From positions 1 to 64,000 of the forward strand of contig JRUP01000006.1 in NCBI GenBank assembly GCA_000773965.1: DNA of 64,000 bases, read 5' to 3'. The position numbers and the translations under genes are program-made. Shown here piece after piece: positions 35,943 to 44,445 of this stretch; positions within the stretch are counted from its first letter, which is position 1, and the number at the start of each line of letters is the position of its first letter. The DNA is from Enterobacter cancerogenus (GTDB lineage: Bacteria; Pseudomonadota; Gammaproteobacteria; Enterobacterales; Enterobacteriaceae). The notes beneath the pieces are model-generated. The model saw only the letters and a list, made by a program, of their open reading frames with translations. It was not told the origin of the DNA and did not search any database.

Positions 35943-36678
35943 GGGCACTCTCCAGACTCGCTACAAAAGCTGCCGCGGGTCGCGCATTGGTCACTAAGGT
36001 GTCAACCGCGCTAAACGGCAGCGTGTTCACAAAGGTTCGCAGTCCAAATTTGCCTTCATCTGCCAGAATCACACTCTGGCGACAGTGCGTGCTCAGCACG
36101 CGCCTTAATAACGCCTCAGGCTCTTCGTAATCCATAAAACCGTTATCCCGATCCACTGCACCAATGCCCATAAAGGCAATGTCGTAGTGGAATTGACGCG
36201 CGAACTCCAGCGTATGGGGGCCAATGAGTGCGTTATCATTTCGCCGAACGCGCCCTGGTGTTAGCGTGACAGCGTTGTCGCTTTGCTGCGTGAGCAGCGC
36301 GGCGATATCCATTGAGTTCGTGATAACCTTCAAACGCGAGAAGCGGGTCAACTGCTGCGCCAGTGCCAGCGTTGAAGTGCCGGTATCCAGAAACAGCGCC
36401 ATCCCCTCTTCCACTAATTCGCTTGCCAGCTGACCAATACGCGCTTTAGCACGCGGCTTGATACGGCTGCGTATCTGTAACGGCTGCTCTTCGCTGGGCA
36501 CCGGTAAAATGGCACCGCCGTGCACGCGTCGTAATACGCTCTGCTCTTCCAGATATTTAAGATCGCGGCGAATCGTCTCTTCTGACACCACGAATTTCTG
36601 CGCCAGTTCCGTGACGCGCACCCGTTTGTCGTGGTGTAAAATCCGTTTGATCTCATCCAGTCGTGGCTGATTAATCAT
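35881..36678 (-). CDS. DeoR-family transcriptional regulator
   Basis: This 265-residue DeoR/GlpR-type repressor has an N-terminal HTH (VTELAQKFVVSEETIRRDLKY then LEEQSVLRRVHGGAIL) and a C-terminal sugar-phosphate-sensing domain (LFLDTGTSTLALAQQL, MGIGAVD, ILADEGKFG). Such sensors bind phosphorylated metabolites, which fits two kinases downstream. It precedes and overlaps the hydrolase gene and is likely the local regulator. The amidase gene lies 65 bp upstream on the same strand. Confidence 0.88.
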   Translation of the reverse strand: MINQPRLDEIKRILHHDKRVRVTELAQKFVVSEETIRRDLKYLEEQSVLRRVHGGAILPVPSEEQPLQIRSRIKPRAKARIGQLASELVEEGMALFLDTGTSTLALAQQLTRFSRLKVITNSMDIAALLTQQSDNAVTLTPGRVRRNDNALIGPHTLEFARQFHYDIAFMGIGAVDRDNGFMDYEEPEALLRRVLSTHCRQSVILADEGKFGLRTFVNTLPFSAVDTLVTNARPAAAFVASLESAHVNILHPGNAADDTARLSGV

Positions 36679-36743
36679 GCTTACCTTCTGTTTTTAGAGG
36701 CCAAAACCGCAGTATACCTTTCGGGCGGTCTCAAGGCCGCGCC

Positions 36744-38168
36744 TTACAGAGAAGGTTGATGTTGATCCCACGGCATCAGGGCTTCGAGCGCCGCGCAGAA
36801 CTGCAATACGTCGCCTTCCGCATAACGTCGGCCGATCACCTGCAAACCCACCGGTAAACCTTGCGCGGTAAAACCACAGGGAATCGTCGCCGCCGGATTA
36901 CCACTCAAATTGAACGGCCAGGTGAAAGGTGTCCAGCGCGCCCACTCTACTCCGCTGTCGCCCGGCGACTGATTTTCCGGCACATGGCGATCGGCCGCGA
37001 ACGGCAGCACCGGTAGCGTAGGCGTGATCAGTAAATCCACGCTGTCAAACAAGGCGTGCACCTGTCCGGCAAACGCCGCTCGTTGTTTTTGCGCCGCCAG
37101 GTAATCGGCCAGATTCAGGCGCTGCGCGCGTTCAATCAGCGCGGCAAAGCCCGGATCGAGCTGGTCGAGCTGCTGCTGCAGTGCGGCACCATAAGCCACA
37201 CCGCGTCCGCCGCTCCATAAAGTGTCAAATGTCTCAAACGGTGATGACCAATCCAGCGGGCGTGCCGTGAGCGTCACCGGTAACGTATGGGCAATCTGCT
37301 CCACCGCCTGTTCGACGCAACGCGCAATCTGCTCGTCGACCGGTGTGTTAAACAGCGTGGGACTGTAATGCACACGCAGCGCGGGCAATGGCTGGTCGCA
37401 GCGTGCCAGCCAGGATTCATTTTTCGCTGGCAGCGCCTGATGGTCGCGCGCATCCGGTCCAGAAAGCAGATCAAACAGCAGTGCGCTATCACGAACCGTG
37501 CGCGTCATCGGTCCGGCATGACTGAGCATTTCAGTGGCAGACCACGGCCAGGTCGGGATGCGTCCCAGCGAAGCTTTAAGGGCGAAAATGCCACAAAAGG
37601 CGCCAGGAATACGCACCGATCCGCCACCGTCGGAGCCCAGCGCGGCGGGCACCATGCGCGCCGCCACGCTGATTGCCGATCCCGAACTGGAACCGCCGCT
37701 GGTTAACGCCGGATCCCACGGATTGCGCCCATGACCGAACACCCGTGAATAGCTTGATCCAGTCCAGCCAAACTCGGTGGTCGCGGTTTTGCCGACAATG
37801 ATCGCTCCCGCCGCCTTCAGTCGCTCAATAATCGGCGCATCATTTTCTGGTACGTTATCCAGTGAGGTGAGCGAACCTTTGGTGGTGCGCAACCCAGCCG
37901 TTGAGAACAGATCTTTGACGCCGAATGGCACACCATGCAATGGACCCCGACTCTTGCCTGACTGACGTTCGCGATCGCAGCTTTTAGCGTCTTCCATTGC
38001 CTGCTCATCGTAAACATCACCAAAGGCATTCAATGTGGGATTGTGGGATTTTATTTGCTGAAGGCAATTCCCCACCAGCTTTTCACTGCTGATATCACCG
38101 CGACGAATCTGCTGCGCCGCGCCAATAACATCAGGCATCGAGTTAAATAAATTCTGGTCCACCGCCAT
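36744..38168 (-). CDS. amidase (amidase-signature family)
   Basis: This 474-residue Ser-cisSer-Lys amidase has Lys in GVKDLF and the signature GGSSSGSAISVAARMV followed by GSDGGGSVRIPGAFCG, which carry the catalytic serines. ATG 38168 (MAVDQNLF) follows AGGGTG; the frame is open to 38195 without family-like residues. Relatives hydrolyse varied amides. It is first in the minus-strand cluster ending with the symporter and could release the amine or acid that the cluster then uses. The substrate is unassigned. Confidence 0.88.
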   Translation of the reverse strand: MAVDQNLFNSMPDVIGAAQQIRRGDISSEKLVGNCLQQIKSHNPTLNAFGDVYDEQAMEDAKSCDRERQSGKSRGPLHGVPFGVKDLFSTAGLRTTKGSLTSLDNVPENDAPIIERLKAAGAIIVGKTATTEFGWTGSSYSRVFGHGRNPWDPALTSGGSSSGSAISVAARMVPAALGSDGGGSVRIPGAFCGIFALKASLGRIPTWPWSATEMLSHAGPMTRTVRDSALLFDLLSGPDARDHQALPAKNESWLARCDQPLPALRVHYSPTLFNTPVDEQIARCVEQAVEQIAHTLPVTLTARPLDWSSPFETFDTLWSGGRGVAYGAALQQQLDQLDPGFAALIERAQRLNLADYLAAQKQRAAFAGQVHALFDSVDLLITPTLPVLPFAADRHVPENQSPGDSGVEWARWTPFTWPFNLSGNPAATIPCGFTAQGLPVGLQVIGRRYAEGDVLQFCAALEALMPWDQHQPSL

Positions 38169-38475
38169 GGTTACACCCTGCATTTCTGGCATCACTATGC
38201 AGCGATAGTGGCAACAGTTGGCGAATGAAGCAAGACCGGGTTATGTGGTTAATGTGGGATATGTTGTATTTAATCTGGCGTTGTTATAGGAAAAGATGAT
38301 GATGAAAAAAACAGCGAAATGACAAAACCGTGGCAATTGGATGAAGGTTTTGCGCGACAAGCCGCTCAATCACTCACTTGCAGTTAAATCGTTCAGGGAA
38401 ATGTGTGGATGAAGATCTCAGTTCACTGCGCCGCTATCACCAGCGCAGTGATAATAAAGTCATCTGATAAAAAGA
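38169..38475. other. intergenic region between amidase and corA
   Basis: I see no gene in these 307 bp. It should hold the amidase promoter. An inverted repeat CACTGCGC/GCGCAGTG near its right end (minus strand, after corA) could end corA transcription but has no T-run. Two CCACAT-type half-sites near 38250-38270 are too weak to name. Confidence 0.5.
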
Positions 38476-39459
38476 TTACAGCCAGCCTGCTTTTTTCAGA
38501 CGTGACCACATCACACCACAAATCGCCAGCGTCACCACCAGTACCGCGGGATAGCCAAAGTGGGTTTTGAGTTCAGGCATATCAGAGAAGTTCATGCCGT
38601 ACATACTGAAGACAATGGTCGGGACGATCAGCACCGCACCCCAACCCGCGAGCTTTTTATTCACTTCGCTCTGCTGAACCGACACCAGCGCCAGATTGAC
38701 CTGCATTGCGCTGGTGAGCATTTCACGCATGTCCTCGGCATCGATCATCACATGATGAGCATGATCCTGAACGTCACGCAGGTAGGCACGCAGGTTCTTC
38801 GGAATAATGTCTTCGTGAAAACGCGCCAGTTGGGCACAAATCTCTGTCACCGGCATCGCGGCATTGCGCAGCGCCAGCAGTTCGCGCCGCAGATGATAGA
38901 CATCCTCCAGCGTTTTACTGTCAAAGCGGGTGGTAAACATGCCCCCTTCCAGCGTACCGATACGCTCGCTGAGTGATTCGGTGATTTTGCTGTAGTGGTC
39001 AACGATAAAGTCGAGAATGCAGTAAAACGCGTAGCCCGGTCCCTGACACAACATGGTGTGGTTTTTTTCTGCCCTGGCGCGTATCGCCGCATAGCCTTCC
39101 GATGAACCATGGCGGACGGTGATCAGGAAGTTTTTACCGAGGAAAAAGTGGGTTTCACCAAAGCTGATGCGCTGCTGATCGTCGAGATGTGCCGTTTTCA
39201 CCACGATAAATACCGACTCACCATATTGCTCAATCTTCGGGCGCTGATGGGCCACCAGCGCATCCTCAATTGCTAACTCATGCAGGCCAAACTCTTCCTG
39301 CAACGTCTGCATAAAAGCCGGTTCAGGCTGATTCAAACCCAGCCAGATAAACGCACTTTCGTCTTTGAGTACTTCGCTGATGTCGGCGACATCGACATGC
39401 TCTTCACGTTTGCCGTGGCGATAAGCCACACAGTTAATCACCATTTTGGCGCTGTCCAT
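38476..39459 (-). CDS. CorA-family divalent cation transporter
   Basis: This 327-residue protein has the CorA layout: a large cytoplasmic N-terminal funnel domain (AFIWLGLNQPEPAF, HELAIEDALVAHQRPKIEQYG), a long helix, and two C-terminal membrane spans joined by the selectivity loop YGMNF followed by MPEL. It forms pentameric Mg2+ or Co2+ channels. It stands alone, 19 bp from a GNAT gene on the same strand. The sequence does not decide between Mg2+ import and a ZntB-like role, though the GMN-MPEL signature favours CorA. Confidence 0.9.
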   Translation of the reverse strand: MDSAKMVINCVAYRHGKREEHVDVADISEVLKDESAFIWLGLNQPEPAFMQTLQEEFGLHELAIEDALVAHQRPKIEQYGESVFIVVKTAHLDDQQRISFGETHFFLGKNFLITVRHGSSEGYAAIRARAEKNHTMLCQGPGYAFYCILDFIVDHYSKITESLSERIGTLEGGMFTTRFDSKTLEDVYHLRRELLALRNAAMPVTEICAQLARFHEDIIPKNLRAYLRDVQDHAHHVMIDAEDMREMLTSAMQVNLALVSVQQSEVNKKLAGWGAVLIVPTIVFSMYGMNFSDMPELKTHFGYPAVLVVTLAICGVMWSRLKKAGWL

Positions 39460-39478
39460 GTTGTTTTCACTTACTCAA

Positions 39479-39949
39479 TCATAGTGTCAGTATCATTTCG
39501 ACGCAGGGGAGATCGGCTTTGGCCAGAGCGGAAGGATACAAGGCTTCACGCACGGTGCTAAAGCCATGGCGCAGATAGAAACCGCTGGCATTGGGTGTTG
39601 CGGCCAGGGTCAACTGCCGAAAACCGCGCTGGCGGGCTTCCGCGATAATCGCGTTCATAATGGCGCTGGCATAGCCTTTGCCGTTACACGCTGGCAGGGT
39701 AAATATCGCTTCCACACTGCCGCTTTTGAGATCGAGAAAGCCCGTAGCGGCAGCGCCCAACTCAGGATCGTCGATCACGTAGAAAGGATTGCCCTTAATC
39801 GCCTCAAAGTAACCTGACGGCAACGCGTCAGGCGTCCATGCGGCAATCACTTCAGGCGGATAAACTGACTGGCAGCCATCGCGAATCGCGAGATTGCGAA
39901 TACGCCACAAGTCGGCGGCTTCATGTGGAAGCGCTAAGCGCGGTGTCAT
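39479..39949 (-). CDS. GNAT-family N-acetyltransferase
   Basis: This 156-residue acetyltransferase has a central strand VEAIFTLPACNGKGYASAIM (acetyl-CoA loop, with G-x-G-x-A) and the C-terminal GFYLRHGFSTVREA. ATG 39949 is chosen over the frame start at 39985 because the protein then begins MTPRLALPHEAADLWRIRNL, as in the family. The substrate is unknown. Confidence 0.85.
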   Translation of the reverse strand: MTPRLALPHEAADLWRIRNLAIRDGCQSVYPPEVIAAWTPDALPSGYFEAIKGNPFYVIDDPELGAAATGFLDLKSGSVEAIFTLPACNGKGYASAIMNAIIAEARQRGFRQLTLAATPNASGFYLRHGFSTVREALYPSALAKADLPCVEMILTL

Positions 39950-40023
39950 GGATTCTTCTCTGTGCGATGAATACGGAAATCCCACAGTAGCAAAACCCTT
40001 GCCGCAAGTTTGCTCTTTTTGGC

Positions 40024-40344
40024 TTAAGGCACCCCAAAATAACGCAGCAATGCCGTCATCACGGCCGCGCCAACAATCACTAAAATCAATGGCGTACGGC
40101 GCCAGGCGAGAAACACGGCAAACAACACGCCCGCTATCCGCGCGACACCTGCGAAGTGGCTGCCTTCAAATAGTGCGGTGGTGACGGCAACCGCCAGTAA
40201 CAGCACCGTAGCAGCATCCGAGAGCATATTGCGCACCGATTCCGACATCGGCATACGGCTTCCCAGTCGGTAACCCGCGAAGCGCATCACATAAGTGCCG
40301 ACGGCGAGCAGCGCGATCCCGGCAATCACGAGGTTATTGTGCAT
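40024..40344 (-). CDS. azlD: AzlD-family branched-chain amino-acid exporter subunit
   Basis: This 106-residue membrane protein has about four helices (VIAGIALLAVGTYVMRFAGY, MLSDAATVLLLAVAVTTALF) and is the small subunit of AzlCD/YgaZH exporters. It overlaps azlC by 11 bp. Family members export branched-chain amino acids or azaleucine. Its control probably lies with the divergent XRE-cupin gene. Confidence 0.85.
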   Translation of the reverse strand: MHNNLVIAGIALLAVGTYVMRFAGYRLGSRMPMSESVRNMLSDAATVLLLAVAVTTALFEGSHFAGVARIAGVLFAVFLAWRRTPLILVIVGAAVMTALLRYFGVP

Positions 40345-41008
40345 TTTTGCGCTCCCGCCAGCTTAATAAGCCCAATAATGAAAACAATACCGGCATTCCC
40401 GCTGGAACAAACGGCGTGGCGAGTACTGACAATGCCGTACCGAGCGTGGCCGGAATCCGCGTGCGACGTTGACGTAAAGCGGGAAATATCAGCGCGATTA
40501 GGATGGCAGGGAAAACCGCATCGAGACCAATCGCCGAAACATCAGGAATGAAGCGCCCGATAAATGCGCCGCACACCACACTGAGTGGCCAGATAGCAAA
40601 AATCCCTAAACCACACACCCAGTATGCGGCGCGTCGCTGGGAAAGCGTCTTTTGCGAAATGCCAAACACCACGCTTTCGTCTTTCATGATATGGCAACCC
40701 AGCAAACTGCGTCCGCCCTGCCCGACCAGATCTTTCACTGCAATACCAAAGGGCAAGTGCCGCGCGTTGACCAGCAAACCCGCCGCCGCTGCTGTTAATG
40801 GGCTGCCACCACCGGCCACAATGCCGATGAACAGAAACTCGGATGCGCCTGCCAGCACCATCGTCGAAAGCGCGATGGGCACCCACAGTGGAAAACCATC
40901 CGCCGCCGCCAGCGAACCGTAAGAGAGCCCGACAATACCGTCGGCCAGACAAACCAGGAAAATCGCTTTTAATACGCCGCGATCAAGCGGAACTGCACCC
41001 AGACGCAT
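40334..41008 (-). CDS. azlC: AzlC-family branched-chain amino-acid exporter subunit
   Basis: This 224-residue integral membrane protein is the large AzlC/YgaZ subunit (VCLADGIVGLSYGSLAAADG, LVNARHLPFGIAVKDLVG, CHIMKDESVVFGISQ). ATG 41008 or the adjacent GTG 41011 may serve as start. It is divergent from the regulator at 41111 across about 100 bp that contain a 9-bp inverted repeat. Confidence 0.87.
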   Translation of the reverse strand: MRLGAVPLDRGVLKAIFLVCLADGIVGLSYGSLAAADGFPLWVPIALSTMVLAGASEFLFIGIVAGGGSPLTAAAAGLLVNARHLPFGIAVKDLVGQGGRSLLGCHIMKDESVVFGISQKTLSQRRAAYWVCGLGIFAIWPLSVVCGAFIGRFIPDVSAIGLDAVFPAILIALIFPALRQRRTRIPATLGTALSVLATPFVPAGMPVLFSLLGLLSWRERKNAQ

Positions 41009-41022
41009 CACAATTTGATCTC

Positions 41023-41093
41023 ATATCGAACAGGAAAGCCGTTATAATGAACGCGCCCGAATTGTTTTACAAGATGAACAAAACGTTCGATAT
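41023..41093. promoter_or_regulatory. azlCD/XRE divergent control region with spaced inverted repeat
   Basis: ATATCGAAC at 41023-41031 and its exact inverse GTTCGATAT at 41085-41093 flank the divergent promoters, with centres 62 bp apart (about six helical turns). A TATAAT lies at 41043-41048. The layout fits two operators for the XRE-cupin regulator, which could loop the DNA. Binding is inferred. Confidence 0.5.
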
Positions 41094-41110
41094 AAAGAAC
41101 AGGAGTAATT

Positions 41111-41659
41111 GTGACACCACCGATCGATCTTATCTCTGCTGGATTAGTGCGTGAACGCCAGCGTGCCGGGCTCTCGTTAACCGAAGTCGCCCGCCGCGCT
41201 GGCATTGCGAAATCCACGCTTTCACAACTGGAAGCGGGCAACGGCAATCCCAGCATTGAGACGTTATGGTCACTGTGTGTGGCGCTCAATATACCGTTTG
41301 CCCGCCTGATGGAGCCGGAAGTGAAGCGTTTGCAGGTGATTCGTCGTGGTGAGGGCATGATGGTGTCGGCTGAACTCGCGGATTACCAGGCCGCGCTCCT
41401 GGCCAGCTGTCCGCCGGGCGGTCGTCGTGACTTATATCTGATCACCAGCCAGCCGGGTGCACCGCGCGCCTCTCATCCGCATCCGCCCGGTTCGGTTGAA
41501 CACATCATTATTGCGCAGGGTCGCGCCCTGGTTGGGCCTACCGATGCCCCGATCGAACTTCATCCAGGTGACTACATCTGCTACCCCGCCGACGAACCGC
41601 ACATCTTCGAAGCGCTGGAAGCGAATACCATGGCGGTGCAGCTGTCGGAGCAAAATTAG
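41111..41659 (+). CDS. XRE-family regulator with C-terminal cupin
   Basis: This 182-residue regulator has an HTH at about residues 10-62 (GLSLTEVARRAGIAKSTLSQ then LEAGNGNPSIETLW) and a cupin sensor (ASHPHPPGSVEHIIIAQGRA, LHPGDYICYPADEPHIFEAL). It starts at GTG 41111 with AGGAG well placed. Family members next to azlCD typically control that exporter in response to amino acids. Divergent from azlC. Confidence 0.87.
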   Translation: MTPPIDLISAGLVRERQRAGLSLTEVARRAGIAKSTLSQLEAGNGNPSIETLWSLCVALNIPFARLMEPEVKRLQVIRRGEGMMVSAELADYQAALLASCPPGGRRDLYLITSQPGAPRASHPHPPGSVEHIIIAQGRALVGPTDAPIELHPGDYICYPADEPHIFEALEANTMAVQLSEQN

Positions 41660-41747
41660 TCATAATAATTTCCTATGTTCAAACCCGATGATTGGCGCGT
41701 GACACAGTGGCATCCTGTGTTTTTCGCTAGCCGATTATCAGGAACAT

Positions 41748-42269
41748 ATGGATATTATTCCCGCCCGACCTCATCACGCCGCTGCCATTCAGAAAATCTA
41801 TGCGTGGCACGTCCTCCACGGCACCGCCACCTTCGAAACCGAACCGCCCAGCGAAAGCGAAATGCTCAACCGCGTCAAAGATGTGCAGCAACGCGGAGGC
41901 TTCTGGCTGGTGGCGCAGGAGGATGAAGAGGTATTGGGTTATTGTTATCTGGCACCTTATCGACCGCGCTATGCCTATCGCTTCACGCTGGAAGATTCGA
42001 TTTATCTCGATCATGAACAAACCGGACGTGGCGTCGGGCGGGCGCTATTGCAAAAAGCGATTGCGCTGGCAGAAGCAGCAGGCTTTCGCCAGATCATCGC
42101 CATCGTGGGAGATAGCGCCAATCAGGGATCGCTGGGATTACACCGGGCGCTCGGCTTCGAGCACACCGGTGTGATGAAATCGGTGGGATTCAAACATGGC
42201 CGCTGGCTCGACACCGTCGTGATGCAGCGCTCACTGGGTGTCGGTGATAGCCAGCCGCCAGAACGTTAA
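41748..42269 (+). CDS. GNAT acetyltransferase, phosphinothricin/methionine-sulfoximine type
   Basis: This 173-residue protein matches the Pat/MnaT subgroup: DIIPARPHHAAAIQKIYAWHV, GTATFETEPPSESEM, YCYLAPYRPRYAYRFTLEDS and the acetyl-CoA loop HEQTGRGVGRALLQKA. Relatives acetylate L-amino-acid analogues such as phosphinothricin or methionine sulfone. The ribosome site CAGGAA precedes ATG 41748. It ends 4 bp into the convergent ABC ATPase gene. Confidence 0.87.
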   Translation: MDIIPARPHHAAAIQKIYAWHVLHGTATFETEPPSESEMLNRVKDVQQRGGFWLVAQEDEEVLGYCYLAPYRPRYAYRFTLEDSIYLDHEQTGRGVGRALLQKAIALAEAAGFRQIIAIVGDSANQGSLGLHRALGFEHTGVMKSVGFKHGRWLDTVVMQRSLGVGDSQPPER

Positions 42270-43666
42270 GCCGCCTGCATCGCAATCACGCGATCTGTCC
42301 CCTTCTCCAGCAGTTCGCGATCGTGGCTCACCAGCAGCACGCCGCACTGCTGCTGACGCGCCATCTGCGTTATCAGCTGCAGAGTTTGCTGCTGTACCAC
42401 CGGATCGAGCCGCGATGTCGGCTCATCGGCGAACAGGAAAACCGGCTCAAGCAGCATGACGCGTAACAGAGAGAAGCGCTGTAACTCGCCGCCCGAGAGC
42501 GAATCCGGGCAGCGCGTGAGTAATGAAGGATCTAACGCTAATTGCTCCATTAGCGAGTCGCGTTTTGACCGTTCAATGCGATGACGACGCAGCACATCCT
42601 CCAGGCTTTGTGACAGTGTGCGCGTGGGGGGAAACAATGCCGAGGGATCCTGATAGATCTTCTGATACTTCAGCGCGCTCGCCGCGACATGACGTGTAAT
42701 GCTGCCCTGCTGTGGCGCGAGTAATCCCAGCAATACGTCGCCAAAGCTGCTTTTTCCACTGCCGCTGGCGCCATGTAAGCCGACAATTTCCCCAGCATGC
42801 AGGGTGAAATTTTCTGGCACGCCCAACGTATTTCCGCCGCGCCGCAGCTTTACACCCTGCGCGCTCACTACGGGTTTGCTGCGGATTACCGTGCTTTGCC
42901 GTTGCGGCCAGGCAGCGGGATCGGCAGCCAGCAACTCGCGGGTATAGCGCTGCTGCGGGGTGTGTAACACTTGATGCGCTGCGCCTTGCTCGATCACTTT
43001 GCCCTTATGCATGACGATAACGTCTCCGCCCAACTGACGCGCCAGCGCAATATCGTGAGTGATGGTCATCAAGGTCCCACCTTCCGCCACTTCACGACTC
43101 AGCAATGCAGAAACGTCATCGCGTCGGGACACATCCAGACCCTTAGTCGGTTCATCTGCTATCAAAATCTCCGCACCGCCCGCGCGCGCTGCCGCAAATG
43201 CCGCGCGCTGCGCCATGCCACCGGACAGCTGCCACGGGAACTTTTGTGCCGCAACCTGTAATCCCAACTGCGCAAGGTCATCCTGCGCAGCCGCCACGCT
43301 TCGCGGCGCGGAATGCCCTCGAATATAGCGATAGCCTTCCGCGACCTGCTGCTGAATCGCCATGGTGGGGTCGAGCGCCAGCCAGGGTTCTTGTGGCAGC
43401 GAGGCCATAGTTCTTCCCCACAAGCTGCGTAATGCATCACGATCCTGCGGCAGCTGATAGCGTTGACCGTTGATGATCAAGGTTCCGCTGGCCTGAAGTG
43501 TTTCCGGCAAAATTCCCATTACCGCCTGCGCCAACAGGCTTTTTCCGGAGCCAGTCTCACCCAATAAGGTGAGCGGTTGGCCAGATTGCAGGTGGAAATC
43601 AACCGGCTTCACCAGCGTGGCTTCTGCTGTTGCGATGGTTATGCCGATGGCCTGTAATCCTTTCAT
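42266..43666 (-). CDS. fused double ABC ATPase for a peptide/nickel/opine-type importer
   Basis: This 466-residue protein joins two oligopeptide-type ATPases (DppD and DppF or NikD/NikE equivalents) in one chain. Half 1 has Walker A GETGSGKS, signature LSGGMAQRAAFAAARAGG and LIADEPTKGLD; half 2 has GASGSGKSS, LSGGELQRFSLLRVMLL and LFADEPTSRLD. Both halves look active. It overlaps the permease gene by 4 bp and is last in its operon. Ligand unknown. Confidence 0.9.
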   Translation of the reverse strand: MKGLQAIGITIATAEATLVKPVDFHLQSGQPLTLLGETGSGKSLLAQAVMGILPETLQASGTLIINGQRYQLPQDRDALRSLWGRTMASLPQEPWLALDPTMAIQQQVAEGYRYIRGHSAPRSVAAAQDDLAQLGLQVAAQKFPWQLSGGMAQRAAFAAARAGGAEILIADEPTKGLDVSRRDDVSALLSREVAEGGTLMTITHDIALARQLGGDVIVMHKGKVIEQGAAHQVLHTPQQRYTRELLAADPAAWPQRQSTVIRSKPVVSAQGVKLRRGGNTLGVPENFTLHAGEIVGLHGASGSGKSSFGDVLLGLLAPQQGSITRHVAASALKYQKIYQDPSALFPPTRTLSQSLEDVLRRHRIERSKRDSLMEQLALDPSLLTRCPDSLSGGELQRFSLLRVMLLEPVFLFADEPTSRLDPVVQQQTLQLITQMARQQQCGVLLVSHDRELLEKGTDRVIAMQAA

Positions 43667-44445
43667 ACACGCTCCTTTTTCATCATCAGGTTAAGGCTAA
43701 TCAGCAATAAAAACAGTGCGACCACAGGCTGCAGCAGCAACCAGGGGGCTTCCCAGGCAAAGGGCAGCAGTTCGGTCATCATCAAGCCCAATTCCGGTGT
43801 CGGTGGACGGACACCGACGCTGATAAATCCGAGTGCCGATACCGCCATGATGGCGCTGCTAAACGAGAACAGTGCAACGGTAAGCAGTACAGGTGCGAGT
43901 GCCGGCCAAAGGTGACGGTGAAAGCGGTAGATCGCGTTAAAACCCAGCAGTTTCGACGCCTGCATGCCCGGCGAATGCACAATCGGACGTAAGGTGGCGC
44001 GTGTCACACGAAAGAATTCCACCCACAGCACCAACGAAATGCCTAACCACAGCATCTCCGGCGAGTCCGGGGCAATCGCCGCCAGTAACAGCACCAGCAG
44101 TAAACCCGGCAGCGCGAGGCACATATCCCCCATCATGCTGACCACACGGTCGAGCACTCCACCATAAAGCGCGCTGAGTACGCCAGCCAGCACACCGACC
44201 AGCATCGCACTGATCACGCACAGTGCAGCCAGACCCAGTGACAGGCGCAGCGCCGCACTCAGGCGCGGCAGCATGTCACGTCCAAGGTGATCAAAACCTA
44301 ACAGATTGGCCTGGCTGGGCGGCTGCAACATGTTGAGCAGTTCTTGTTGCAGAGGATCACCATGATGAAACAGAGGCAGTAAAAAGGCGTAGCTCAGTAG
44401 CAGAGCTAGCAGCAGTAAACCGACATGACGTGAAGTTAATTTCAT
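43663..44445 (-). CDS. ABC importer permease (DppC/NikC type)
   Basis: This 260-residue inner-membrane permease has about six helices and a recognisable EAA-like loop (GMQASKLLGFNAIYRFHRHL). The N-terminal LQPPSQANLLGFDHLGRDMLPR is the DppC/NikC signature. It overlaps both neighbours by 4 bp. It pairs with the DppB-like subunit at 44442-45377. Confidence 0.9.
   Translation of the reverse strand: MKLTSRHVGLLLLALLLSYAFLLPLFHHGDPLQQELLNMLQPPSQANLLGFDHLGRDMLPRLSAALRLSLGLAALCVISAMLVGVLAGVLSALYGGVLDRVVSMMGDMCLALPGLLLVLLLAAIAPDSPEMLWLGISLVLWVEFFRVTRATLRPIVHSPGMQASKLLGFNAIYRFHRHLWPALAPVLLTVALFSFSSAIMAVSALGFISVGVRPPTPELGLMMTELLPFAWEAPWLLLQPVVALFLLLISLNLMMKKERV

Noticed and set aside
38420-38455. Terminator after corA
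   Set aside because: The stem (8 bp) is present but the loop is long and there is no T-run on the minus strand.
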